A stretch of DNA of 64,000 bases from Scylla paramamosain (GCF_035594125.1 NW_026973738.1:355001-419000), one strand, 5' to 3'; positions 13,766 to 25,399 are shown, counted from the stretch's first letter. The notes: generated by a model from the sequence alone, not told the origin. A program made the numbers and translations.

Positions 13766-16627
13766 TCAGTATTGAGACAATAAATATTCTTTTAGTTTTC
13801 TCTTAAAGATATTTACGCTTAATGAATTTTTTATATGTGACAGGGTGCTATTCCATATTTTGGGACCTTTATACATTAAAGAGTGTTGGTAGAGAGTTAA
13901 GGTATGATGGGGAATCTGTAGAGAATGCCTGTAGCGTGTGGAGTGGTTATGAGTTAGGGTCAGGGTATTGTTGTTGTTGGAATTTATCAATTTGAACATG
14001 TATGATGCAATAGAGAAGTTTGATAAGTCAGAGAGTTGAAGGATTTTCATAGATTTAAAGAGTGGAGGTGTGTGTTGGAGGAAGTCACTATTAGTCATGA
14101 TTCTAATAATTTTCTTGTGGAGGATGTTTAGATTTTGTAGATGACATGGGTAGGTAGTGGACCAAATTGGATTACAGTAGGTTAAGTGTGGGTATATATG
14201 GGCATAATACATGATTTTCATAATTTCCACTGGAACAAAGTTTTTTATTTTCAGCAATAGAGCTATTGATCTAGATAATTTTAGGCAAAGGTTTGATATG
14301 TGATATTTAAAGGTAAGATTATTGTCAAATGTGACTCCAAGAAATTTTGTCTTAGAAACTTGCGTGATATCTTTATCTAATATGGTAAGTCTAGGTAAGG
14401 GTTGGTATTTGGTGGTGGTATTTGTAAATAACATGTAGAAAGTTTTAGCTGTGTTAATTGTTAGGCGATTTGCAAGACACCATTCAGAAAAGGCAGATAA
14501 TTCTAGGTTGGCTCTGTAGATTAGGTCAGTGGGATTATCACCAATCATGTACAAGGTGGAGTCATCAGCAAACTGTATAGTGTTGAAAGCAGTAGAGGCA
14601 TTGCTGATATCGTTGATATATATCAGGAAAAGAATAGGGCCTAAGATGCTACCTTGTGGCACGCCAAGATGTATAGGTTTGATGGTTGATTTAGAGTTAC
14701 TGTAGGATGTAAAATGAGATCGGCCAGTTAAATATGATTTGAACCAATTTTCCACACAACCGCGAATACCATAGTGACGTAATTTGTCTATTAGAATGTT
14801 TGGGTCAACTGTGTCAAAAGCTTTGCTGAAATCAATGAAAATGGATATTATAGACTTATGTTTATTCAAGGCATCGTGTAGGTCAGAGGTAAACACATTT
14901 ATAGCGTCAAAAGTATTTAGTCCGGGGCGGAAACCAAATTGCCTATTATTTAAGAGTTTTTGTGAATTGAGGTAGTTCATGAGGAAGTTCTTCATAATGA
15001 TTTCAAATATTTTAGAGAACACTGGTAAAATAGAGATTGGTCGGTAGTTTGAGATATTAGTTTTACTTCCCGATTTATGGATAGGGATAATTTTTGCCAG
15101 CTTGAATCTATTAGGGAAAACTCCATCTTTTATTGAATCATTGAATAATTTTGAGAGTGGCTCTGCTAGAAGATTTTTGTTCTCTTTGATTATTTTCACA
15201 GGTATTTCATCCGTAGGGCATTTTTTATTTTTTAAGGCAGAAATAGCTTTTACTATGTCATTTCCTGTCACTATGGGAATATTCATGGAATTTAGGAAAT
15301 TACCTCTGAGATAAGAAATGTGTGAGTTTTGAGCTCTAGGAAGCTGGGAGCTAAGTTGAGGTGCAATTTGTGAAAAATAGGTGTTGAATGCATTTGAAAT
15401 TTCATGTGGAGTGTGCAGGACTGTGTCATTATAGTGTAGTGTGTGGGAGACCGTCTTGTTATTATTATTAATGTTTTCTATTTCGGTAATTAGTTCCCAA
15501 ACTTTTTTTGTGTTAAGTCTAAAATTTTCAAACCTTTGTAGGTAATATTCAGATTTTTTGCGTTTTATTAAGTTATTTAGATAATTTCTGTAATGTTTGT
15601 AGTGGTCCATTGTAATTGACCCTAGTTTGTATAGTTTGTACAGCTGATATTTATGTTTTGTTGAATTTATTAACCCCTGTGTTAACCAAGGCTTACTCAG
15701 TCTTTTGGATGTGATAGTTTTGGTTATTTTGGGGAAGCAGGAATAGTATATTTTATATAATTTATCCAGAAATATGTCGCAGTTTGTGTTTGTGTCACTG
15801 CTAGTGAGGTAGAGATTCCAGTCTGTATTTGATAGGGTCTGTGTGAATTTCAACCGATTTACTCTATTTTGTAGCCTAAAATCAACTTTGTGGTGAATAT
15901 TGCACACTTTATCAGAGACTGGAATATTGATAAACACTGGAAGGTGGTCACTGATAGGAAAGTGGAAAATTCCAGAAGAGACTGGTTCATTGAAGTTTGT
16001 CCAGACGTGATCCAATAAAGATGGGGCTGCAGTTGTATTTATGTCTGAAAATCTTGTTGGTCGAGATATATGTGGGAAGTAATTGTTTGATTGCATAGTT
16101 GTAATGAAAGAGTTAGTAGGAGGGTGTGATACATGTTCAAGAAGGTTTATATTGAAGTCACCTATGAGTATATTCCTGTTGTTTGTGAAAAAGTTATTTG
16201 AAAGAAGATTATCAATATATGCATTAAATTCATTTACTTTAGCATGTTTACTATTTGGTCTGTAAATACAAGAAACAGAGTAGCAGGTAGTAGGTAGAAT
16301 AATTTTCACACTACATAGTTCAGCATTTTCATCACACATGCAAAAATCCTTAATAATTTCACTTTGTAGGTCAATATTTACATAAATTGCAACACCCCCA
16401 CCTGGAGAGTATAAAGGCCTGTGAACATGATATGACTTATAGCCATCAATTTCGTGAAGGTGAACATTATTTGCATTGAGCCAGGTTTCACTTATACATA
16501 AGATATCAGGGAGTTTGGGAAGAGATTTGATAAGAGAGATTACTTGGTCATAATTTTTGTTTAGTGAGCGGGCATTTATATGGAGAATATTAATATAGTC
16601 AGCGCTACTTCTTGGTATAACATTCAT
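13766..16627 (-). CDS. LINE C ORF2: APE endonuclease and reverse transcriptase
   Basis: A 953-residue open frame for the protein that nicks target DNA and primes reverse transcription of the element RNA. Residues 1-230 are an exonuclease-endonuclease-phosphatase domain: ISETW (catalytic Glu47), IGDFN (about 155-159) and ISDHLP (225-230). Residues about 500-760 are the reverse transcriptase: NYRPISILP, FIDFSKAFDTVD (Asp599), GVPQGSILGP and the catalytic FADD at 686-689. The C-terminus (about 830-953) has the usual YCNPIWS and final FKRKLKEYLL tail. No internal stop or frameshift is visible, so the protein could be functional. It was probably active recently. Confidence 0.92.
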   Translation of the reverse strand: MNVIPRSSADYINILHINARSLNKNYDQVISLIKSLPKLPDILCISETWLNANNVHLHEIDGYKSYHVHRPLYSPGGGVAIYVNIDLQSEIIKDFCMCDENAELCSVKIILPTTCYSVSCIYRPNSKHAKVNEFNAYIDNLLSNNFFTNNRNILIGDFNINLLEHVSHPPTNSFITTMQSNNYFPHISRPTRFSDINTTAAPSLLDHVWTNFNEPVSSGIFHFPISDHLPVFINIPVSDKVCNIHHKVDFRLQNRVNRLKFTQTLSNTDWNLYLTSSDTNTNCDIFLDKLYKIYYSCFPKITKTITSKRLSKPWLTQGLINSTKHKYQLYKLYKLGSITMDHYKHYRNYLNNLIKRKKSEYYLQRFENFRLNTKKVWELITEIENINNNNKTVSHTLHYNDTVLHTPHEISNAFNTYFSQIAPQLSSQLPRAQNSHISYLRGNFLNSMNIPIVTGNDIVKAISALKNKKCPTDEIPVKIIKENKNLLAEPLSKLFNDSIKDGVFPNRFKLAKIIPIHKSGSKTNISNYRPISILPVFSKIFEIIMKNFLMNYLNSQKLLNNRQFGFRPGLNTFDAINVFTSDLHDALNKHKSIISIFIDFSKAFDTVDPNILIDKLRHYGIRGCVENWFKSYLTGRSHFTSYSNSKSTIKPIHLGVPQGSILGPILFLIYINDISNASTAFNTIQFADDSTLYMIGDNPTDLIYRANLELSAFSEWCLANRLTINTAKTFYMLFTNTTTKYQPLPRLTILDKDITQVSKTKFLGVTFDNNLTFKYHISNLCLKLSRSIALLLKIKNFVPVEIMKIMYYAHIYPHLTYCNPIWSTTYPCHLQNLNILHKKIIRIMTNSDFLQHTPPLFKSMKILQLSDLSNFSIASYMFKLINSNNNNTLTLTHNHSTRYRHSLQIPHHTLTLYQHSLMYKGPKIWNSTLSHIKNSLSVNIFKRKLKEYLLSQY

Positions 16628-16679
16628 GTATGAGGTAAGGTCATGATAATTACAGATATCATCTTAACTCAAGAGATAA

Positions 16680-17293
16680 GTACATGGAATTTATTATTTC
16701 TATGCCGATGCTATCAGATTCATTGTTGTCTTCTAAGTCGTTGAAAAGTGTATTGAGGAGATTCTCACTAGTAAAGTTCATGATATAGAAAGGGGAATTT
16801 AAGAAAGGCTAGTAGAAAAGGGGGCAAGTATGGGTAGCAGAGAGGGAGGAGGGAGTGGAAGGGATTTGGAAAAGTTTAAGGGAGAGGAAAGGAAGGATAT
16901 GATAAGTAGAGATAGAGAAGAATAATCAAAGAATAAGGAAATACATAATAAAAAATAAAAATAAAAATTAAATAAAAAGAAATTGGAAGGCTTACCAGGT
17001 ATGTCATAAGAAGGGTGGAAGGTAGATTGCAAAATGTTTGCAGAATTTGGTGATCAAAAGGATTAAGTTGATAAAACTATAAATGTTCAAGATATTGGCA
17101 AAGTAAAGATGATTGAATAAAGCTTCATACCCAAGATATTGGCAAAGTAATAGATAAATAGGCAAAGTAGTAGATGATAAAAGAAAGTTTCATATGATGA
17201 AATCTAGAAAAAATTAAGATGAATAATAATAAGTTGGAGACATGCATAGGATATGACATATAAAATATATACACAGGAAAGGATAATGAATAC

Positions 17294-17296
<3 letters not shown>
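16680..17296. other. LINE C inter-ORF spacer
   Basis: AT-rich spacer between ORF1 and ORF2 of LINE C, without a convincing coding frame. Confidence 0.5.

Positions 17297-17346
<50 letters not shown>
17297..17346. repeat. (AT)n microsatellite inside LINE C
   Basis: About 50 bp of AT dinucleotides in the ORF1-ORF2 spacer. Confidence 0.97.
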
Positions 17347-17350
<4 letters not shown>

Positions 17351-17418
17351 TAAATAGACATAAAGATATCTAGAATGTTTGGCAGGAAATATTGCATCAT
17401 GTTGAGTTGAGAGCACAT

Positions 17419-18216
17419 TTAAGACTGGGTCAGAACAGGATATTTATCTAGGAAAATGTTCAAAGACTGTTCAGTGGTTATCATGTGTTTTTGACTAGAT
17501 GTTTTTAATTTAACAAAGATCTTTCCATCCCTTGTGTAGCACTGTTGGAAAAGCTCCTTGTTTTTTTTCCTGATACCCCAAACTGTATTGAAGATATTGC
17601 GTCGTTTTGGAGTGAGACTTTCATTAATATAGAGGCTAGGTTTAACTTTTACACAGGCATCCATTATTTCTGCCTTCTTTGATCTATTTAGCAGCTTTAC
17701 AATTATTGGTCTCTCTTTGTTTTGACTTTTTGAACCTAACCTGTGAGCAACATTGATGTCAGCATGACTTAAATTGATGTGCAGATTATCTTTAACTGAA
17801 TTCACAACAAGGTCAGTTGAGTTTTCATGGTTTTGTTCTCTGGGCAATGCAGGACCACTAATTATTATAGTATCTCTTCTTTCATATTGTTCTACATCAT
17901 CTAGTTGATTTTCAAGTTTACTGACTGTATCCTCAAGTGAGGTCACTTTGTCCTGCAACTTTTCAATTTTTTCATCTTTTTCCTTGGAAAGAATAGACAG
18001 AGCTTTCACTATTGTGTTCACTATCACTTTACCTTCTTTGGACAGACGAGCAATGTCACTGGAGATGAAGTCAAGGATGTTTGTTGTGGGTGCTTGTCCC
18101 ATGGCTTGAGTTGGTGTCTTGACCATCTCGGCTATGGCTGTCCCCTGCTTCTGTCCAACTGGAGTAGATACTACAGCTGCTACGTCAGACCCTGCTGCAC
18201 TCCTTGTTTGCACCAT
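17419..18216 (-). CDS. LINE C ORF1: coiled-coil RNA-binding protein
   Basis: A 265-residue open frame for the presumed nucleic-acid chaperone of the LINE ribonucleoprotein. Residues about 75-115 are a strongly heptad-like coiled coil (DEKIEKLQDKVTSLEDTVSK). Then comes VEQYERRDTIIISG, the usual entry to the RRM-like central domain of CR1/L1-type ORF1 proteins. After that, ADINVAHRLGSK and RPIIVKLLNRSKKAEIM are standard motifs of the family, followed by a basic C-terminal domain. The ATG at 18216 sits in a GC-richer leader, and upstream frames are closed. The frame is intact. Confidence 0.88.
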   Translation of the reverse strand: MVQTRSAAGSDVAAVVSTPVGQKQGTAIAEMVKTPTQAMGQAPTTNILDFISSDIARLSKEGKVIVNTIVKALSILSKEKDEKIEKLQDKVTSLEDTVSKLENQLDDVEQYERRDTIIISGPALPREQNHENSTDLVVNSVKDNLHINLSHADINVAHRLGSKSQNKERPIIVKLLNRSKKAEIMDACVKVKPSLYINESLTPKRRNIFNTVWGIRKKNKELFQQCYTRDGKIFVKLKTSSQKHMITTEQSLNIFLDKYPVLTQS

Positions 18217-18330
18217 TTAGCTTGCGAGAATCCAAGTAGTAGACTACGTGCAGGTATAATGGAGTAAACAGGTACAGGGGCGAATCTGCGACGAGCTGGG
18301 GTTTGTTTACGTTTGGCAAATATTGTTGGA

Positions 18331-18813
18331 ACAGTCCAGCGGCGGAGGCAGGGGACTTGTTTTGCTGGCTTATTCTTCCTTCACATCCTTCTATGTACTG
18401 GTTCTTGTATGGATCTTATGGCGGAGACATACCCGGGGCAGCCCTTAATGGTTCTTGGATAATAAGTGGGTGTAGCAAGCAGAAAAAATGTGGAAAGTGA
18501 GGAGCTCCAAGGCACACGTGTTTCCACGTGCTAATCGTCTCTCTCTCTCTCTTTCCCCCATCATCCATTCCTTTTCCTTCATTGGAGTTATTCCAAGTGC
18601 AAAGATTGCAATGGACATCAACCAGAGATATTTAATATCTAGGAAAAAAACTGTATCCTTCAGACTACTAAGATACACTATGTATATTATAACTTTAGAT
18701 GCACTTGATAATGTTATAATCATTTTCTACTCACCATTATTTTGCACTCATAATACTCAAGATTGATTCTATCAAGTTTCCTTTAATCTGAGTCCAAACA
18801 CAGGAAAACTTAC
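18331..18813. other. CAPS intron between LINE C and exon
   Basis: Contains a short (TC)n run near 18540 and no other feature. The donor of the CAPS exon lies at its right edge. Confidence 0.5.
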
Positions 18814-18970
18814 CATCTGTTCTTAGGTAGTCATTTAGTATCTGGAAGAGTGGGAAGGAGTCCCAGGTATCAGGGGGTTGTTCTGCTAATACTTGATCCA
18901 TGTCCACAGCAAACAGGGACCAGAAGATCTCTGCATGCTCCACTAAAAGGTCACTGAACCATGCAAATGC
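18814..18970 (-). CDS. Cadps: CAPS/CADPS internal exon, MUN-domain region
   Basis: This exon encodes part of the vesicle-priming region of CAPS. On the minus strand, acceptor TTATTTGCAG precedes 18970 and donor GTAAGT follows 18814. The 157-bp exon reads [20 protein letters not shown], then [19 protein letters not shown], then [13 protein letters not shown], and leaves one base (G) that the 3301 exon completes as Asp. The [21 protein letters not shown] and [12 protein letters not shown] stretches are nearly invariant in CAPS proteins from flies to mammals as I know them. Upstream exons should lie at higher coordinates. I found none in the rest of the window, so the preceding intron probably exceeds 45 kb or leaves the window. 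Confidence 0.93.
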
Positions 18971-19383
<413 letters not shown>

Positions 19384-19715
19384 GTGTGTATATTGACTTA
19401 GTTGTGATATACAGAAAAAGAACTATGCTTATAATGTACTGTCTCCATATCTAATATTATCCAATTTTTCCTTGTTCATGAATGTTCCTTGTATGGACTA
19501 TTTTCTCATCTAAATCATTCCGGGCTTCTATATTTCTGTGCTTCTGTACTTCTATGCTTCTTAATATCTCTCCTATAAATTATCCTTTCTACCTTTCTTC
19601 CATATCTACCTGTGTCTTTTTCATTCCACACTATGTCTTCTCTCTATTTGTTCCACTCCTTTCATCATACTGAACAATACAATTAAGTCTCTTTCCTTCT
19701 TCCTCATGTCTAAGG

Positions 19716-19716
<1 letters not shown>

Positions 19717-19749
<33 letters not shown>
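19717..19749. repeat. (GT)n at the 3' end of LINE B
   Basis: About 33 bp of GT dinucleotides, directly adjoining the LINE B 3' end. In the LINE's own sense it is (CA)n. Confidence 0.95.
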
Positions 19750-19751
<2 letters not shown>

Positions 19752-20019
19752 ACCTAGTTGTATTTACCTAGTTGTGGTTTACGGGAGGGGAGTAATCTCA
19801 TAGTATCCTGTCTCTATATCTATCCAGTTTGGTCTTAAAAGCATGGATAGTTACAGCATTGACAACATCTTCACTGAGTTCATTCCATTTGTTCACTACA
19901 CCTCTTGATGTCTTTTCTACAGTCAACTTTCTTCAGCTTCTTATTGTGTCCCTCTGTAGTCTGTGTCTAAATTTATAAAACATTTTTTTTTGTCCACATT
20001 TTCCATACCATTTATCATT

Positions 20020-22419
20020 CTATAGGTGTTTATTAAATCTCCTCTCTCTCTCTCTCCTATTTTCAAGGGTAGGAATTTCCAGCATTTTTAATCTCTCTTC
20101 ATAGGGTGACTTGCTCAACTCTGGAACCATCTTAGTGACTGCTCTTTGTACTCTTTCTAATTTTACAATATTCCTTTTTGTATGAGACCACACCACTGCC
20201 ACATATTCCAATCTTGGCCTTATCATGGAACTCAACAACTTTTTATCATTCCTTCATCCAAATATGAGAATGCCATTTTTACTCTTTTTAACAAATTCAT
20301 TGTCTCTCCAGTAATTTTATCAATATTTCTGTCTGGAGTCAAATTTTCAGTAACTGTTACTCTCAAATCCACTTCCTTTTTTGACTTCTTTAACTTCACA
20401 CCTTCCATCTCATAATGATATTGTATTCTTTTCTTACTCTTATCAAACTCCATCACTTTACATTTACTTAAATTGAATTCCATTTGCCAAGATTTACTCC
20501 ATCTATCTATCTTATTGAAATCATCTTGCAGTACCATGTAGTCATTTACATTTTCTACCCTTCTCATCAGCTTAGCATCATCCGCAAATAAGTTGATATA
20601 ACTATCTATTTCTTCATTGATGTCGTTCACATATATTACAAACATTATCTGTCCCAACACTGACCCCTATGGGACACCACTAGTTACTTTCAGCCAAGAT
20701 GAATTTTGGTCTTGTATTACAGTTCTCATCTCTCTATCATCCAGATAATCCTCCATCCACTCCAGCAGTCTTCCTCCATTTTTTCCATAATTTTTAATCT
20801 TCCGTAGCAATCTTCAGTGTGGTACTTTGTCAAATGCCTTCTTCAAGTCTAAGTGGACACCATCCACCCATTTGTCTCTCTCCTGCGTAATATCGACTAC
20901 CCTTGAATAAAAGGACAATAAGTTCATGGAGCATGATCTTCCCCTCCTAAAACCAAATTGACAATTTTATCTCTTTCCAAGTGTTCCATCCGTCTTTATT
21001 GTTCTTTCACATAATTTTCCTACAACACTAGTCAAGGACACTGATCTATAATTTAGTGGATTTTCCTTATTTCCTCCTTTGTATATTGATGTAATATTTG
21101 GTCTCTTCCAATCTTTTGGTACTCTTCCCTGTGATAGTGAGGTCACCACTAGACTGTGAATTTTATCAGCCAGTTGTTCTCTACATTCCTTTGATATCCA
21201 GTTTGATACTCCACCTGGACCAGTTGCTTTATTTATTTCAAGTTCTTCCATCATCTTAAGTATTTCTTCATAACTGACTGGGACTGTACTTAGTATATTC
21301 CTCACCAACTTATCCCTTCCAGCATCAAACTCTCCTTTCCACAGTAAATACCAATCTGAAACTATTGTTCATAACCTCTGCCATGTCCTGTGCATCATCA
21401 TAGATTTTTCCTTCAACTTCCAATCTTGATACACCTTCCTTCTGCTTCATCTTCTCATTAATATGTCTAAAGAATAGTTTGGGTTCATTTATACACTTAT
21501 CTATTATATCTCTATCATACTTTCTTCTCTCCATTCTTATTATCTCAATGTACTTGTTTCTAGCATCAATATATTCTTCCCATCTGCTCTCAGTTTTCCT
21601 CTTCTTCCATTTATTCCAAACATTTAATTTATGATTTCTAGTCTTTGCATTTTGTATTGAACCATTCTTTACCCTTTCTACATCTCGTTCCTCTTTTTAG
21701 GTACAAATTTCACCACAGCAGAATTATATATCCTCATCAATTCATCCCATTTTTCCCAAACATCTTCTGCATCTTCAAAGTCTTTCCAGTCCACCGCAAC
21801 AAAGTACTTTCTTAATTTTTCCAAAGTCAGCTTTACTATATTTAAATTTTTTTACCTTGTAATTTTCATCAATGATTACATTTTCATTTTTCAAATTAGA
21901 TTCCATGAACACATGATCACTTTTACCAAGAGGGGTTTCATAGTGTATTGTTTCAATAATTTCCATGTCCTTGGTAAATACTAAATCAAGTCTTGATGGT
22001 TTATCTCTTCTACTAAATCTGGTATCACAATCAACCCACTGAGTCATCAAGTTTTCCACTACCCAGTTCAATAGTCTATTACTCCATGATCTCTCACTTC
22101 CAGTAGTTGTCAATGTCTCCCAATTTATCTCCTTACAATTAAAATCACCAACAATAACTATATGATTACTTTCCATCACTATCTTTTCAAGACCTTTTAG
22201 CACATCTACCAACATCTCTTTATGCTCTTCTTTTCACCAAGCATTGGTCATAAGTGGCACATACACTCCTACATAATTCATTATCCTTCCATTTTCACTT
22301 CTAATCATCATTTGTAGAATTTCAGACTTGTCTTCACTTTTTATTACCTTCTCCACTTTGTCACATTTTTTAGTCAGAATTGTCACTCCACCTCCTCCCT
22401 TGTCACTTCTATTTTTCAT
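20020..22419 (-). pseudogene. LINE B ORF2 remnant: endonuclease and reverse transcriptase
   Basis: The protein is broken into at least six frames. In order on the minus strand: an endonuclease piece with GGGGVTILT (near 22390), then IVGDFNCKEINWE, PSRLDLVFT and GKSDHVFME (22215-21775). A linker piece follows (21534-21325, LFFRHINEKMKQKEG). Then come the RT N-terminal piece PGGVSNWISKECREQLADKI and VPKDWKRPNITSIYKGG (21308-20967), the catalytic FADDAKLMRRV piece (20660-20232) and the C-terminal RPRLEYVAVVWSHTKRNIV tail (20238-20020). The segment normally encoding the DFxKAFD motif (about 20665-20966) is present but closed by stops. The copy cannot make protein. Confidence 0.88.
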
Positions 22420-22502
22420 CCATAAATCATATTTATCATCACCAATGTCAGGAGTTCCCCATTCATTTTTTCATTTTGTCTCACATAATACAACATCTAG
22501 TG

Positions 22503-23404
22503 CAGTTTTGCTTTTTTTTTTATTTTTTTTATGTAGGAAGGATACTGGCCAAGGGCAACAAAAATCTAATAAAAAAAAATGCCCACTGAAATGCCAGTCC
22601 CATAAAAGGGTCAAAGCAGTGGTCAAAAATTAGTGGATAAGTGTCTTGAAACCTCCCTCTTGAAGGAATTCAAGTCATAGGAAGGTGGAAATACAGAAGC
22701 AGGCAGGGAGTTCCAGAGTTTACCAAGGAAAGGGATGAATGATTGAGAATACTGGTTAACTCTTGCGTTAGAGAGGTGGACAGAATAGGGGTGAGAGAAA
22801 GAAGAAAGTCTTGTGCAGCGAGGCCACGGAAGGAGGGGAGGCGTGCAGTTAGCAAGATCAGAAGAGCAGTTAGCATGAAAATAGCGGTAGAAGACAGCTA
22901 GATATGCAACATTGCGGCGGTGGGAGAGAGGCTGAAGACAGTCAGTTAGAGGAGAGGAGTTGATGAGACGAAAAGCTTTTGATTCCATCCTGTCTAGAAG
23001 AGCAGTATGAGTGGAACCCCCCCAGACATGTGAAGCATACTCCATACATGGACGGATAGGGCCCTTGTACAGAGTTAGCAGCTGGGGGGGGTGAGAAAAA
23101 CTGGTGGAGACATCTCAGAACACCTAACTTCATAGAAGCTGTTTTAGCTAGAGATGAGATGTGAAGTTTCCAGTTCAGATTATAAGTAAAGGACAGACCG
23201 GGGATGTTCAGTGTAGAAGAGGGGGACAGTTGAGTGTCATTGAAGAAGAGGGGATTGTTGTCTGGAAGGTTGTGTCGAGTTGATAGATGGAGGAATTGAG
23301 TTTTTGAGGCATTGAACAATACCAAGTTTGCTCTGCCCCAATCAGAAATTTTAGAAACATCAGAAGTCAGGCATTCTGTGGCATCCCTGCGTGATATGTT
23401 TACC
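22503..23404 (-). mobile_element. LINE family A, 5'-truncated copy 2
   Basis: It is closely similar to 48170-49055 of the full copy, from the poly-T/ATGTAGGAAGGATACTGG 3' end to GCGTGATATGTTTACCT, where it stops. It is inserted in LINE B. The frames 22623-23045 and 22942-23325 are pieces of the RT C-terminal region (MEYASHVWGGSTHTALLDR), shifted relative to each other by an indel near 23080. Confidence 0.92.
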
Positions 23405-23463
23405 TTAACTCACTTAATTCCATTTTAGTTGACATTAATCCATTTACATTAGTATAACATACC

Positions 23464-24399
23464 TTACTGTCTGATGTACCATTTCTCTATTCTTATATCT
23501 CTTACTCTCCAGAAATTTTTTTCTTCTCTGTTCGTTGTTCCTTTTTTTTGTTTAGCCTCATTTACTAGCTCCTTTTGCTTCAATCTTTCAGTCTCATCCA
23601 TATCCCTGTTTATCCACAGATTCTTATATTCTTCATCTCCAGACAACCTCCAAGACCCATTAATTACTTCTACTTGTACCTGTGTTGCAAACCTTATTCT
23701 TATGGGTCTCATTTTTTTTCTTCATATTTCCTAATTCTATGGAACTTTTCCATTTGGTTTACTACCTGACTGTCTTCAGCCATCACTTTCTTCAGTAACT
23801 TATTCAACATTTTCTTTTCCTTTTCCTCTCTTTGAATTCTGCTTACCTACTATTTTCTCTTCCTTTAAACCAAATACAATTACTTATTTATATTTTTCTA
23901 CAGTGTCTCTCACTAACTTTTCTCTTCTTTATTAACATTTACCACTTTTTGTCTCAGGTTTTGTTTCTCATTTTCTTGTTGTTGTATTATTTTCTTTAGT
24001 GATTCTTCTTCAAATTTATATTCATTTAACCATTTATTTTGTCTCATTTCCACATCCTTTTACACTTCCCTTCATTTCCTCATTTCCTCTCTGAACAGTT
24101 TCTACTTTTTCCTTTATTTGTTTCTTTAAACAGTCATTTTCCACCTTTAACTTCTCATTTTTATCTTCCATCTCAATCAACTTTGCTGTAATAGTCACCA
24201 ATTCATTACCTGTCTTCTTCTGGTGTGCCTCCAATGTTTTTATTCTCTCCAATAACTTGTCCATTATTTCTTCCATATGCAAAATTTTTCTACACTGCAG
24301 TCTATAATTTAGTTCTCTTTCTTCTCCAGTAAAACCTTCAAGTGAACCTCTTTCTTTTGGGGTGGTGCCTTCCACCATGTTTGTCCAAAATGTAAACAA
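23464..24399 (-). pseudogene. LINE B ORF1 remnant
   Basis: The N-terminal piece (24399-24034) begins MFTFWTNMVEGTTPKERGSL and continues as a long coiled coil (MDKLLERIKTLEAHQKK ... EDKNEKLKVENDCLKKQIKE). The C-terminal piece (23712-23464) reads RPIRIRFATQVQVEVINGSW and DEEYKNLWINRDMDETERL, ending RIEKWYIRQ, the usual end of CR1-type ORF1 proteins. The centre (about 23715-24030) is closed by stops and frameshifts. Confidence 0.75.
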
Positions 24400-24590
24400 A
24401 CCAAACCAAACTTTCCTAGAGACGGGATGGTACTGTTTCTCCCCTCCCTATTTACCACCTAGGTATTCCTGTGTCTTCATAACATATCTTGTTCCACCAT
24501 GAGTGATTTGTGTTATTACTTCCTTGTATATGCAGAGCACTAGAAAACATGTCCTGTCAGCTCCACCTCCGCCGTGTGTATGTGTGTGTA

Positions 24591-25397
24591 TTGGGTGTAC
24601 TGGTGGGTGTACATACATATATACATGCCCAAGAATTCTTCTAAAAAAGCTGTATATGTAATCATGATTTCATCAGCTATGCTTTTCCATACAGTGCAGG
24701 CAAACTGCAGTGCAAACAATTCACACTCTTCCTAATCCTATTCAGTCATTTGTCATAAATAATTTTTTAGACATTTAGGGCATCTAGTTACCAGTCTTGA
24801 GTGCATCATCCTTCTCTGAGCCTATTCACTGTCACTCTTTGACTAGTTGGCTTGAACTCTACCCTTTCATGATTCTCCATTGCATTAGATAATTTCTTTT
24901 ATTTTTTGACACATAGATCCACAAATGGATGACTTCAGTGTGTTCCACAGTACAGCCTAACATTTTTTTTTCTATTTTTGCACAATCAAGAAATCCTTTT
25001 CTTTAAACTTATCAGTCCTGTATACAACCATTTCTACAAGTGTTACTTTCTACTCCTCTTGTGAACTCTTCACTTAAATCATCTTCCTCTTCACTTTCAA
25101 TATGCTTGTCATTACTTTATATGTTTACAGTACCACATTATAATCAGTACCCTATGGTATGAAGTGTTCTCTCCACTTCAATTCACATGTAAACTTCTGA
25201 CAAACTTTATGCTATACCCCTTGTCTAGTTGTGTACTACCTATCATTCTACATGCTAATTGCTTTCTTAACAAATATGGTGTACACTGTGGGCCTTAGAG
25301 CACCAACAAACTTAAGTCTGTATGTCATACACTGCATCCACAACATTCACAGCTACCATGTAAATCACTGTATACCAATGCACATCTACATACATAA

Positions 25398-25399
<2 letters not shown>
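24591..25399. other. non-coding, nothing recognised
   Basis: AT-rich sequence without a recognisable coding or repeat signal. Confidence 0.4.

Larger units (their letters stand above)
13653..18330 (-). mobile_element. LINE family C, nearly complete non-LTR retrotransposon
   Basis: Read on the minus strand: a GC-richer 5' leader (about 18330-18217), ORF1 (18216-17419), a spacer of about 790 bp carrying a later (AT)n expansion (17297-17346), ORF2 (16627-13766) and a 3' end. The last 60 bp of the 3' end hold a roughly 25-bp near-duplicate (GTAAC...TATCCTCT, twice). Both ORFs are open. The element lies in the CAPS intron in the same sense as the gene. The order ORF1-ORF2, an APE-type endonuclease and short 3' tandem units fit the CR1/L2 group. 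The 5' boundary is approximate. Confidence 0.82.
3302..18813 (-). other. Cadps: CAPS intron (about 15.5 kb) filled with mobile elements
   Basis: The donor GTAAGT (minus strand, ending the 18814 exon) and the acceptor CCTCAG before the 3301 exon define this intron, and the codon phase is 1 on both sides. It contains AT arrays, a CR1/L2-like fragment, a nested hAT/mariner pair, a GC-rich LTR-like block and a nearly complete LINE in the same transcriptional sense as the host gene. Confidence 0.8.
19750..24590 (-). mobile_element. LINE family B, decayed, interrupted by LINE A
   Basis: Read on the minus strand: an ORF1 remnant (24399-23464), ORF2 remnants (22419-20020) and a 3' end with the repeated CTAGGTAAATACAACTAGGT tail before (CA)n. 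A truncated LINE A copy (22503-23404) is inserted between the ORF1 and ORF2 remains. A second, severely 5'-truncated copy of the same family is at 37129-37281. The right (5') boundary is approximate. Confidence 0.8.

Noticed and set aside
14784..16265. Plus-strand open frames inside LINE C ORF2 (14784-14975, 15102-15314, 16083-16265)
   Set aside because: They are antisense shadows of a well-supported minus-strand EN-RT and have no motif of their own.
18300..18500. Plus-strand frame MFTFGKYCWNSPAAEAGDLF as a gene
   Set aside because: It lies over the LINE C 5' leader and intron, with no conserved domain and no splice context.
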